Shown: positions 1-5,570 of the stretch, in pieces
How the letters are laid out: every line of letters starts with the position of its first letter
Numbering within the stretch: the first letter of the stretch is position 1
NCBI GenBank assembly: GCA_027296925.1
Contig: JAPUIP010000684.1
Span: 1-6,277, forward strand
Direction of reading: 5' to 3'
DNA length: 6,277 nt
Source: Candidatus Poribacteria bacterium
Lineage (GTDB): Bacteria > Poribacteria > WGA-4E > PCPOR2b
Position numbers and translations under genes: made by a program
The notes under the pieces: model-generated
What the model saw: only the letters and a program-made list of their open reading frames with translations
What the model was told of the DNA's origin: nothing
Database searches by the model: none

Positions 1-127
1 CATAGCCTCCGCCAATCTGTTCATAACCGATGAGTTGAACATTCGCCGCTTTGACCATCGCATCAGCCGCTTCAATGCTCCCGATGAAGCCTTTTGTTTC
101 GACTAAACCTAAGGCATCTCCTGCCAT
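1..127 (-). CDS. Bacterial microcompartment shell protein, BMC-H (hexameric) type, 5' part only
   Basis: Only the first 42 codons are inside the window; the gene continues beyond position 1. The reading starts MAGDALGLVETKGFIGSIEA and continues with ADAMVKAANV, an IGYE turn and a GGG run. This is the N-terminal half of the single BMC domain (PduA/EutM/CcmK type): the LGLVETKG strand, the AADAMVKAA helix and the GYE segment are all present. Such proteins form hexamers that tile the shell of enzyme-containing microcompartments in the cytoplasm. An AGGAGG site (145-140) lies 12 bases before the ATG at 127 but only 6 bases before an in-frame TTG at 133, which would add two residues (MS), so the TTG start is a real alternative. 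I chose ATG because family members usually begin just before this position. The cargo enzymes cannot be told from this fragment; they probably lie to the left. The family call is very secure. Confidence 0.93.
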   Translation of the reverse strand, partial: MAGDALGLVETKGFIGSIEAADAMVKAANVQLIGYEQIGGGY

Positions 128-210
128 ACTCAATGTGAACCTCCTGATTAAGAATTCTTGCTTGGAATCGCCGACAAACCTGCATCTTCACAGTTTGTGT
201 CAATGACAGC

Positions 211-239
211 AGTATATCACAATCCCTGAGTTGATTCAA
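211..239 (-). promoter_or_regulatory. Sigma70-type promoter for the microcompartment shell gene
   Basis: Read on the minus strand, TTGAAT (239-234) is followed after 17 bases by TATACT (216-211). The TATACT is directly preceded by TGA, which makes it an extended -10 (TGnTATACT). The predicted transcript would start near 204 and give a leader of about 75 bases before the AGGAGG and start codon of the shell gene. The match of both boxes, spacer and extended element is strong for a sequence-only call. Confidence 0.65.
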
Positions 240-264
240 GGATTTTGTGCATCCTATTTTTTCG

Positions 265-294
265 TTGACAAACCTTACAAATTCGGGATATTCT
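265..294 (+). promoter_or_regulatory. Probable sigma70-type promoter for the multiheme cytochrome gene
   Basis: A perfect TTGACA lies at 265-270. Two weaker -10 candidates follow: GATATT at 287-292 (16-base spacer) and TATTCT at 289-294 (18-base spacer), each matching four of six consensus bases. The start codon is at 322, so the leader would be only about 20 to 25 bases and would contain the AAGGAGG at 306-312. It is back to back with the shell-gene promoter, which leaves little room for independent regulators. Confidence 0.5.
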
Positions 295-321
295 GTAAAA
301 TATTGAAGGAGGTCGATCTGG

Positions 322-1266
322 ATGAGGCAAGCACTCTTATTTTTCTTTCTAGCCCTATTTATGCTCGCTATCGCACACCTCTCGATGACCAAGCTACAAG
401 CCGGTGATACAGGTCATCCCAACCAGGTAGTGGCTGAAACAACCGAGGAGAATGAGAACCCTTTCCAAGAAAAATGCTATACATGTCATGGGAATGAAGT
501 TGCTTACAAGGAATGGACGCACTCTGGACACGCGCATGCGTTGGTGAACCTGCGCCACGGAGACCATCCGGCATGGGATTCATGCCTGAGGTGTCACTCT
601 TCTCGATATGACTTTCTCGTTGAGCAGTCCTGGCCTGAGGACAAACCGTTCAATGTGGAAACGGCTGTAAACGCAGTTGCCTGCGCATCGTGCCATTCAC
701 ACAACAGCGATCGGGAGGACTATCTGATCAAGTCGCCCCGAAAGCTCTGTGTGTCATGTCATAAGATGGATTGCGGCTGTGCTGGAGCGGGTATCATCCA
801 CCAATCCCAGTCGGAGATGTTCCTCGGACGTGAGGGCGCCGGTATTCAGCGAATGCCATCCCCCCATGTTCGCGTCATGAAAAAGCGGTGTGTCCATTGC
901 CACATGGCGAAGAAGGATTCGCCGGAAACCGTCGCTCGGCACGGGGGACACACGTTTATTGCCGACTTCGCAATCTGCGCTGACTGCCACGACGATATGA
1001 CGACGAAACTCACGCAATATCGTGAGGAAATTGAAGCCAAAATGCACGCCGTGAAAGCGGTGCTCGATCGTGCGGTAGACGTAGATTCTGATGCATACAG
1101 AGACGCGAAACTGAATTATGACATGGTGAAAGGCGATAGCGGCTACGGGCTTCACAATATCCCTTATGCCAGGGCCCTGCTTGACTATAGCCTCTCCTTA
1201 AAACCCCAGTTGCTGGGAACAGCGGTTGAAGACGCAACATCTGATGATCTTCATGAAAGGAAGTGA
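322..1266 (+). CDS. Secreted hexaheme c-type cytochrome
   Basis: The 314-residue product starts with a signal peptide: a short basic start (MR), then a hydrophobic stretch to about residue 20, with likely cleavage after LQA near residue 27. Six CxxCH haem c attachment motifs follow at residues 52-56, 88-92, 121-125, 143-147, 190-194 and 219-223, with many extra histidines that could be distal haem ligands. Residues 227-300 have no haem motif and are mostly helical. They contain a GLHNIPYARALLDYS segment resembling the C-terminal helix region of NrfA and related multihaem cytochromes (HNP-Y-A-LL). The protein should act outside the cytoplasmic membrane as an electron carrier or redox enzyme subunit; the partner is not visible. 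It lacks the CxxCK active-site haem motif of typical NrfA, so nitrite reductase is not claimed. A strong AAGGAGG (306-312) sits 9 bases before ATG. It diverges from the shell gene, and its stop lies 5 bases before the next start. Confidence 0.9.
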   Translation: MRQALLFFFLALFMLAIAHLSMTKLQAGDTGHPNQVVAETTEENENPFQEKCYTCHGNEVAYKEWTHSGHAHALVNLRHGDHPAWDSCLRCHSSRYDFLVEQSWPEDKPFNVETAVNAVACASCHSHNSDREDYLIKSPRKLCVSCHKMDCGCAGAGIIHQSQSEMFLGREGAGIQRMPSPHVRVMKKRCVHCHMAKKDSPETVARHGGHTFIADFAICADCHDDMTTKLTQYREEIEAKMHAVKAVLDRAVDVDSDAYRDAKLNYDMVKGDSGYGLHNIPYARALLDYSLSLKPQLLGTAVEDATSDDLHERK

Positions 1267-1271
1267 ATAGA

Positions 1272-1664
1272 ATGCGGGAGATCACTCAAGATCGCATAAA
1301 CGCCAGTCGCAGCACACGACAGGAGCAATCAGATCGAAGCACCATTGAAGTTCCTCCAACGGATTTAGACATCCTGCAACACTTTGGCTCACCCGAATCC
1401 CTTGCCCAAGAGGCAGTCCACGCATTTGCCATCCAAAAGGTGAAAGAACGAATTACAACCTGCCGGAAAGAAATCGAACAGATTCAGGGGAAGTACGCAC
1501 TCACTTTTGATGAGTTCCGAGACCGGGTAACTAGCGATGAAAAGTTCGTTGAAGCCCTTAATCTTGTTCATCCACTTTGGGAGACTGACTTCAACAGATG
1601 GGAGTTTTACCAGATGGAGTTGGAGGAGTGGGACGCGAAGTTGAAAGCTATTTTGAAGACTTAA
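1272..1664 (+). CDS. Putative antitoxin partner of the TumE-like toxin
   Basis: This is a small, highly charged, mostly helical protein of 130 residues. The first 30 residues are polar and probably disordered. Residues 42-72 look like a long amphipathic helix (SLAQEAVHAFAIQKVKERIT and on), followed by KYALTFDEF (74-82) and a C-terminal helix ending EFYQMELEEWDAKLKAIL. The pattern of a long helix, then K-Y-x-(L/M)-(S/T)-F-(D/E)-E-F, then a W/E-rich helix matches, as I remember it, proteins encoded directly before TumE/DUF6516 toxins. The antitoxin role therefore rests on that memory and on position. No helix-turn-helix or ribbon-helix-helix is evident. ATG at 1272 is preferred because AAAGGAAG (1256-1263) is 8 bases upstream. 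A GTG at 1263 would add three residues and overlap the cytochrome stop as GTGA, but would sit on top of the ribosome site. Translation is probably coupled to the cytochrome. Confidence 0.65.
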   Translation: MREITQDRINASRSTRQEQSDRSTIEVPPTDLDILQHFGSPESLAQEAVHAFAIQKVKERITTCRKEIEQIQGKYALTFDEFRDRVTSDEKFVEALNLVHPLWETDFNRWEFYQMELEEWDAKLKAILKT

Positions 1665-2044
1665 TCGATTTTGTCGAACAACACTTTTCCAACACTCAAA
1701 TCCTTAAACGAGATACTACCAACCAGCGTAGTCTGTTAGAACTCAACGCCTGGTATGGAAAATACCGAATTGTGATTTCTGAAATTTTCCTCGGATCGCA
1801 ACGCAAATACGCCTACTATGTGCTGGAGGGGGCTCGCGTTTGTATAGGATTCGATAATTCACCGGATATTACTGTGATACAGCTGAAATATCCGTCCGAC
1901 TACCGATCTCATCGATTTGACCTCATCCCTCACGTTCACAGTGCTGACAAGAAATCTGTGGCACTGGCTCAGGATGCTATAACACTGCAAGCATTTTACG
2001 AATGGATTCAGCATAACCTATCCCCGGAAAACGCGGATCAATAA
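1628..2044 (+). CDS. TumE-like (DUF6516 family) toxin
   Basis: The product from GTG 1628 is 138 residues. It starts with a helix (YFEDLIDFVEQHF, 8-20), then a beta-rich core: SLLELNAWYGKYRIVISEIFL, then KYAYYVLEGARV, then FDNSPD (75-80), a PHVH segment (101-104) and a final helix (TLQAFYEWIQHNL). This order (edge strand, Y-x-Y strand, DN-x-P turn, P-H-x-H, C-terminal helix) is that of the TumE/DUF6516 toxin family. The biochemical target is not inferable here. Open frame extends up to an ATG at 1598, but that would overlap the upstream gene by 67 bases. GTG 1628 has GGAG (1616-1619) eight bases upstream and puts the family-typical N-terminus at the start. It still overlaps the antitoxin gene by 37 bases, which fits translational coupling in a two-gene module. 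Other members often have PHHKH where this one has PHVHS, so catalytic competence is uncertain. Confidence 0.7.
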   Translation: MGREVESYFEDLIDFVEQHFSNTQILKRDTTNQRSLLELNAWYGKYRIVISEIFLGSQRKYAYYVLEGARVCIGFDNSPDITVIQLKYPSDYRSHRFDLIPHVHSADKKSVALAQDAITLQAFYEWIQHNLSPENADQ

Positions 2045-2060
2045 TCAGCCAATCATCAAT

Positions 2061-2897
2061 ATGCAAGGCATTTATCAGCTCTTCTTCCATTCCAAACCGA
2101 TCATCGGCGTCGTTCATCTATTGCCACTGATCGGTAGCCCCGGATCGATGTTCCCCTTTCGTGAGATTCGCGCGCGTGCGCTGTCGGACGCAGGTACACT
2201 GATCGACAACGGAATCGACGGAGTCATCATCGAGAATTACGGCGATGCGCCATTCCTGCCAGGCCGGGTCGAGCCCCACACCGTTGCGTCGATGGCAGTC
2301 ATCGCGGAGGAGATTCGCGAACATTATCCGCAGACACCGATTGGGCTCAACGTCCTGCGCAACGACGCGAAGTCGGCAATGGCGATTGCAACGGTCACAG
2401 GCGCAAATTTTATCCGCGTCAACGTGCACATCGGCGCCATGCTCACCGATCAGGGGGTGTTGCAAGGCAGGGCGCATGAAACTCTGCGCTACCGGTCAAC
2501 GCTCGGAAGCGAGGTTAAGATTTTCGCGGATGTTGCCGTGAAACACGCTGTACCGCTTGCGCCGCTCGATCTCCCCACAAGTGCGGCGGACACCTATCAT
2601 CGTGGGCTCGCCGACGCCCTGATTGTCACAGGCGCCGCAACGGGCAAAAGTACAGACCTCAATCAGCTACAAACCGTAAAAACCGCCGTTCCTCAAGCCA
2701 GTGTCTTCGCCGGAAGCGGCGTGAAAACCGATAACCTCGCCGAGATCTTGCAATATGCGGACGGCGTCATCGTCGGCACATCGATAAAGCGCGATGGTGT
2801 CACAACAAATGAAGTCGATGCCGATCGCGTGCGTGTCATCGTCAAGGCGAGAGAATCTAAAACACATTACTACAGCAACCGTACGATGGCAAGCTAA
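2061..2897 (+). CDS. BtpA/SgcQ family TIM-barrel protein
   Basis: This 278-residue protein matches the BtpA family along its full length. It has an IIGVVHLLPLIGSPGS start, DGVIIENYGDAPF, PIGLNVLRNDA, NFIRVNVHIGA followed by TDQG, a lone LRYR, ADVAVKHAVPL, ALIVTGAATGKSTDL, VFAGSGV and DGVIVGTSIKRDG. The glycine-rich phosphate-site-like ends (GSGV, VGTSIK) are typical of TIM barrels. BtpA is known for stabilising photosystem I in cyanobacteria, but most bacterial relatives are in non-phototrophs and have no established reaction; SgcQ sits in a sugar-utilisation cluster. Nothing here suggests photosynthesis. The ATG is 16 bases after the toxin stop, and I see no purine-rich ribosome site in that gap, so translation may depend on the upstream gene or on an internal promoter. 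The stop codon TAA overlaps the stop of the opposing argG. Confidence 0.9.
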   Translation: MQGIYQLFFHSKPIIGVVHLLPLIGSPGSMFPFREIRARALSDAGTLIDNGIDGVIIENYGDAPFLPGRVEPHTVASMAVIAEEIREHYPQTPIGLNVLRNDAKSAMAIATVTGANFIRVNVHIGAMLTDQGVLQGRAHETLRYRSTLGSEVKIFADVAVKHAVPLAPLDLPTSAADTYHRGLADALIVTGAATGKSTDLNQLQTVKTAVPQASVFAGSGVKTDNLAEILQYADGVIVGTSIKRDGVTTNEVDADRVRVIVKARESKTHYYSNRTMAS

Positions 2898-4129
2898 TTC
2901 GTCTGCCCTGCGGTGGCCAGCGCTCTTGCACTGACGCCGAGGACGGACAAGAACCCTTCGGAATCCGCATGATTGAAGTCGCCGACTGCCTCCATCGAGG
3001 CGGTTTCCTCCGAATAGAGCGAATGCGGCACGCCACCGGCGGCGTGGAAAGCGACATTTCCTTTATACAGCGCAACGGTAATATCTCCGGAGGCCAGGCG
3101 TGTGAACGGTTCAATGGAGGCCAGCAGCGATTGTGTTGCCGGATCGAACCAGTAGCCTTGATAGATCTGTTCAGCGACGACTCCCGACACATGTTCAAAA
3201 ACACGACGCGCCCGTCGATCCAAAATGAGTTGGAGGAGATATTCGTAACATCTGCCTAGCAACTCCATCCCCGGCGATTCGTAAACCCCTCGGCTCTTAA
3301 TCCCTACAAAGCGATTTTCGACGGTGTGAATCCCGATACCAACCCCATTTCGTCCAGCAATACGATTCGCTTCCATGAGTGCCTGATGGGGAATCACTGG
3401 ACTTCCATTGAGCTCGACCGGTATTCCTCTCGCAAAAGTCACTGTAAAATACTCAACTTCGTCGGGGGCATCCTTCGGATGGACACCCATGCCCGGCGTG
3501 ATAAAGCCAGCGGGCGTTTTGAGGGATTCCAATCGGCCGGCTTCGTGCGTTAAACCCAACAGGTTTGCGTCGGTTGAATACGGCTTTTCGTGGGTCGCTG
3601 TGATTGGCAGCCCCCGCTCCTGACAAAAATCGATCATCTCTTTCCGTCCGCCAAATCGTTCGAGAAACGCCGCATCCCGCCACGGGGCGTAGACCTCAAA
3701 CTTGGGATTCAGCATGTTTGTCGCAAGCTGAAACCGCACCTGATCATTTCCGCGTCCGGTGCAGCCGTGCGACAGGATACTGATGCCGCGTTTCTCCATT
3801 TCCGGGATGAGGGCCTTGACAGTGATATGACGAGCGATTCCAGTCGTGTTCCAATATCCGCCTTCATACTTGGCCTGGCACTGGATGACTTTGATGCCAG
3901 CCATAGCCAATTCATCTTTCGCATCGACAAGAACGGCTTCTTGCCCGCCACACGCCAGCATCCGCTCACAGATTTCATCGATGTTTCGTTCGTCTGGCTG
4001 CCCGAGATCCGCTGTGAAGCAGACGACGTTGACACCGTTATCCACGAACCAGCGCGTGATGGTGCAGCTATCGAGCCCGCCTGAAACGGCCGCCCCAACA
4101 GTTTTTCCTTTTAATTGGTCAATTGTCAT
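2894..4129 (-). CDS. argG: Argininosuccinate synthase, atypical clade
   Basis: The enzyme joins citrulline and aspartate with ATP in the cytosol, the penultimate step of arginine synthesis. The product is 411 residues, close to the usual 395-410. Landmarks are the pyrophosphatase loop AVSGGLDS (14-21), GCTGRGNDQVRF (122-133), YSTDANLLG (184-192), the stretch GIHTVENRFVGIKSRGVYES (267-286), and LYKGN (355-359). Both classical signature patterns are broken: V instead of F/Y before SGG, S instead of T after LD, and R instead of K/M before GND. This marks a divergent clade. ATG 4129 is chosen over an upstream ATG at 4174 because AGGAG (4140-4136) lies six bases before it and the 15-residue extension is polar and unlike the family. 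The gene is convergent with the BtpA-family gene, sharing four bases at the stops, and no other arginine gene is in view. Other citrulline-like substrates cannot be excluded. Confidence 0.9.
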   Translation of the reverse strand: MTIDQLKGKTVGAAVSGGLDSCTITRWFVDNGVNVVCFTADLGQPDERNIDEICERMLACGGQEAVLVDAKDELAMAGIKVIQCQAKYEGGYWNTTGIARHITVKALIPEMEKRGISILSHGCTGRGNDQVRFQLATNMLNPKFEVYAPWRDAAFLERFGGRKEMIDFCQERGLPITATHEKPYSTDANLLGLTHEAGRLESLKTPAGFITPGMGVHPKDAPDEVEYFTVTFARGIPVELNGSPVIPHQALMEANRIAGRNGVGIGIHTVENRFVGIKSRGVYESPGMELLGRCYEYLLQLILDRRARRVFEHVSGVVAEQIYQGYWFDPATQSLLASIEPFTRLASGDITVALYKGNVAFHAAGGVPHSLYSEETASMEAVGDFNHADSEGFLSVLGVSARALATAGQTN

Positions 4130-4158
4130 GTCTTTCTCCTTCTGCATCGAATTTTGCG

Positions 4159-4192
4159 CTTTATTGTACAACAACTCCGATTTGGAATAAAG
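4159..4192. repeat. Inverted repeat over the probable argG promoter
   Basis: CTTTATT (4159-4165) and AATAAAG (4186-4192) form a perfect seven-base inverted repeat with a 20-base spacer. The arms cover the proposed -10 and -35 boxes of argG, so a bound dimer would block the promoter. It does not read as a clear ArgR box (TGAAT/ATTCA half sites are missing). It may be a chance match in an AT-rich region. Confidence 0.3.
4163..4191 (-). promoter_or_regulatory. argG: Possible argG promoter
   Basis: On the minus strand TACAAT (4168-4163) matches five of six -10 bases. The -35 position 17 bases upstream holds TTTATT (4191-4186), a poor match, so the promoter may need an activator or be weak. A start near 4156 would give a leader of about 27 bases that includes the GAAGGAG ribosome site before ATG 4129. 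Confidence 0.35.
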
Positions 4193-4235
4193 TCTAAAAT
4201 ACCGTATTTACGTTGTGGTAGAAGAGACAGGCTAA

Positions 4236-4266
4236 CGAGATTTTAAGCTTGACATGCTGAATCTCG
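4236..4266. promoter_or_regulatory. Inverted repeat spanning the MFS -35 box, candidate operator
   Basis: CGAGATT (4236-4242) and AATCTCG (4260-4266) are perfect seven-base inverted arms, 17 bases apart, with the -35 box TTGACA (4249-4254) between them. A further AGC/GCT pair (4246-4248 and 4256-4258) lies inside. The arm centres are 24 bases apart, a little over two helical turns, as expected for a dimeric repressor. Drug-type exporters are often repressed this way by TetR- or MarR-type proteins, but no regulator gene is in the window. It could instead form an RNA hairpin. Confidence 0.45.
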
Positions 4267-4278
4267 AACATCTATAAT
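4249..4278 (+). promoter_or_regulatory. Consensus sigma70-type promoter for the MFS transporter
   Basis: TTGACA (4249-4254) and TATAAT (4273-4278) are both perfect consensus hexamers with an 18-base spacer, the best promoter in the window. Transcription should begin near 4285, giving a leader of about 65 bases to ATG 4350 or about 32 to TTG 4317. Confidence 0.75.
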
Positions 4279-4349
4279 TGGAATTCCTATTGCGCAGTGA
4301 AATCTAGCGAGAAAGGTTGAGTATTCTGTCATTCAATGCTGGCAAACGG

Positions 4350-5498
4350 ATGAGGAAAAGTGCTTTAATAATCCTATTTTTCACGATGTTTTTGGTGATG
4401 CTCGGTTTTGGCGTCATCATCCCGCACCTTGCATATTATGCGGATGAATTGGGGGCAAGCTCTATACAGTTTGCTTTCTTGCTAGCGATCTACTCGGCGA
4501 TGCAGTTGATCTTTGCACCGATGTGGGGACGAATGTCCGATCGGCGTGGTCGAAAACCGGTCATCCTAATCGGTCTTGTCGGGAACGCCGGCGCCTTGGC
4601 GTTGTTCGGCGCAGCAAAGACTTTAGGCTGGCTATTCATTGCGCGTGGCTTGTCAGGTGTGTTATCGGCAGCCGTTTTGCCAACGGTCATGGCTTACGTC
4701 GCGGATGTGACAACAGAGGAGGAACGCGGCAAGGGAATGGGCTTGATGGGGGCGGCAATGGGGCTCGGATTCATTTTGGGTCCCGGTATCGGCGGAATTA
4801 TGGGCGCTCATAACACGCCTTTTTTTGTTGCCGGTGGTTTGTCCGTTGTCACCTTCGCTTTTGCGCTGATCTGGTTGCCAGAATCCCTCAAACTCACCCA
4901 TCGCATCGAGAAGCGCGAATGGTATTTCTCACTCCGGGCCGTGCGAGACCATCCGCTCATCCCACTCTTTCTTGTTGCCTTTTTCTCAACGTTCATCTTT
5001 TCCGGACTAGAATCTATTTTCCCATATTTTATTAAAGATCGCTTAGGCTACGGGGCGAAAGAGATGGGGCTGATGTTTATGATTATGGGCGGGATTGTCG
5101 CTCTGCTGCAAGGCGGTATCCTAGGACGGTTAATTAACACCTTGGGAGAGTTCAGGCTTATCCTCCTTGGGCTGCTGATTAACGCCCTGGGGATGGCGCT
5201 GCTGCCGTGGTCTGCAGGATTTGTCACGCTTACGGTGTACTTATCCATTGCGGGCATTGGAAACCAGATTATCCGCCCAACCAATGCATCATGGATCTCC
5301 AAGCAAACGAAGAGTGGCCAAGGCACTGCGATTGGCATCATGGACGCCTTTCTCAGCCTCGGACGGGTGCTCGGGCCCCCTTTTGTCGGGGGACTGTACA
5401 CCCCTGAAACCTTCCATAGGCCTTACTGGATCGCCGCAGGTATCTTGATTATTGCGTCAGCATGTTTGTTCTACCCGCTACGTCGGGTTGGACAGTGA
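4350..5498 (+). CDS. MFS transporter, TetA/DHA1-like drug-type exporter
   Basis: From ATG 4350 the product is 382 residues, a normal length for a 12-helix major facilitator. Helix 1 starts at once (SALIILFFTMFLVMLGFGVI). Motif A is intact between helices 2 and 3 (GRMSDRRGRKP, 60-70), helix 4 carries the ARG of motif B (98-100), and helix 5 carries the antiporter motif C (GLGFILGPGIGG, 138-149). This set marks proton-coupled exporters of the 12-TM drug/H+ antiporter type. A charged loop near 178-200 separates the two halves. It acts in the inner membrane; the substrate cannot be read from sequence. The start is uncertain. An in-frame TTG at 4317 adds 11 polar residues and touches a GAGAAAGG, while ATG 4350 has no good ribosome site but matches the family N-terminus. 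A GAGAAAGG placed this far upstream suggests that a rare start at 4323 (ATT) or 4326 (CTG) is also possible. Confidence 0.88.
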   Translation: MRKSALIILFFTMFLVMLGFGVIIPHLAYYADELGASSIQFAFLLAIYSAMQLIFAPMWGRMSDRRGRKPVILIGLVGNAGALALFGAAKTLGWLFIARGLSGVLSAAVLPTVMAYVADVTTEEERGKGMGLMGAAMGLGFILGPGIGGIMGAHNTPFFVAGGLSVVTFAFALIWLPESLKLTHRIEKREWYFSLRAVRDHPLIPLFLVAFFSTFIFSGLESIFPYFIKDRLGYGAKEMGLMFMIMGGIVALLQGGILGRLINTLGEFRLILLGLLINALGMALLPWSAGFVTLTVYLSIAGIGNQIIRPTNASWISKQTKSGQGTAIGIMDAFLSLGRVLGPPFVGGLYTPETFHRPYWIAAGILIIASACLFYPLRRVGQ

Positions 5499-5570
5499 GA
5501 CACCCGATGGATTGTCGTGATGATGTAGGAACGGAATCTCCGTGACGCGAGAGTCTTCGACCTTTCCGCC

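Noticed and set aside
72..392. Minus-strand open frame of 106 codons over the divergent promoter region
   Set aside because: It overlaps the shell gene in another frame and runs into the cytochrome signal peptide region; the product is unlike any family and is explained by chance.
754..1155. Minus-strand open frame of 133 codons inside the cytochrome gene
   Set aside because: It is opposite a gene with six CxxCH motifs and a strong ribosome site; it is an antisense shadow.
322..1266. Assignment of the cytochrome as nitrite reductase NrfA
   Set aside because: No CxxCK motif is present and the protein is shorter than NrfA; only the tail resembles it.
2061..2897. Reading BtpA as evidence of a phototroph
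   Set aside because: The family is common in non-photosynthetic bacteria and archaea, and nothing else in the window is photosynthetic.
3590..4084. Plus-strand open frame of 164 codons inside argG
   Set aside because: It mirrors the argG coding strand, has no ribosome site, and the argG frame is clearly the real one.
4130..4192. ArgR (ARG box) operator before argG
   Set aside because: Sequences such as AAAATTCGA resemble a half site, but no paired TGAAT/ATTCA arrangement with proper spacing is present.
5531..5543. Intrinsic terminator after the MFS gene (ACGGA-ATC-TCCGT)
   Set aside because: The stem is only five pairs with a three-base loop and no T-run follows, so it was not listed as a terminator.
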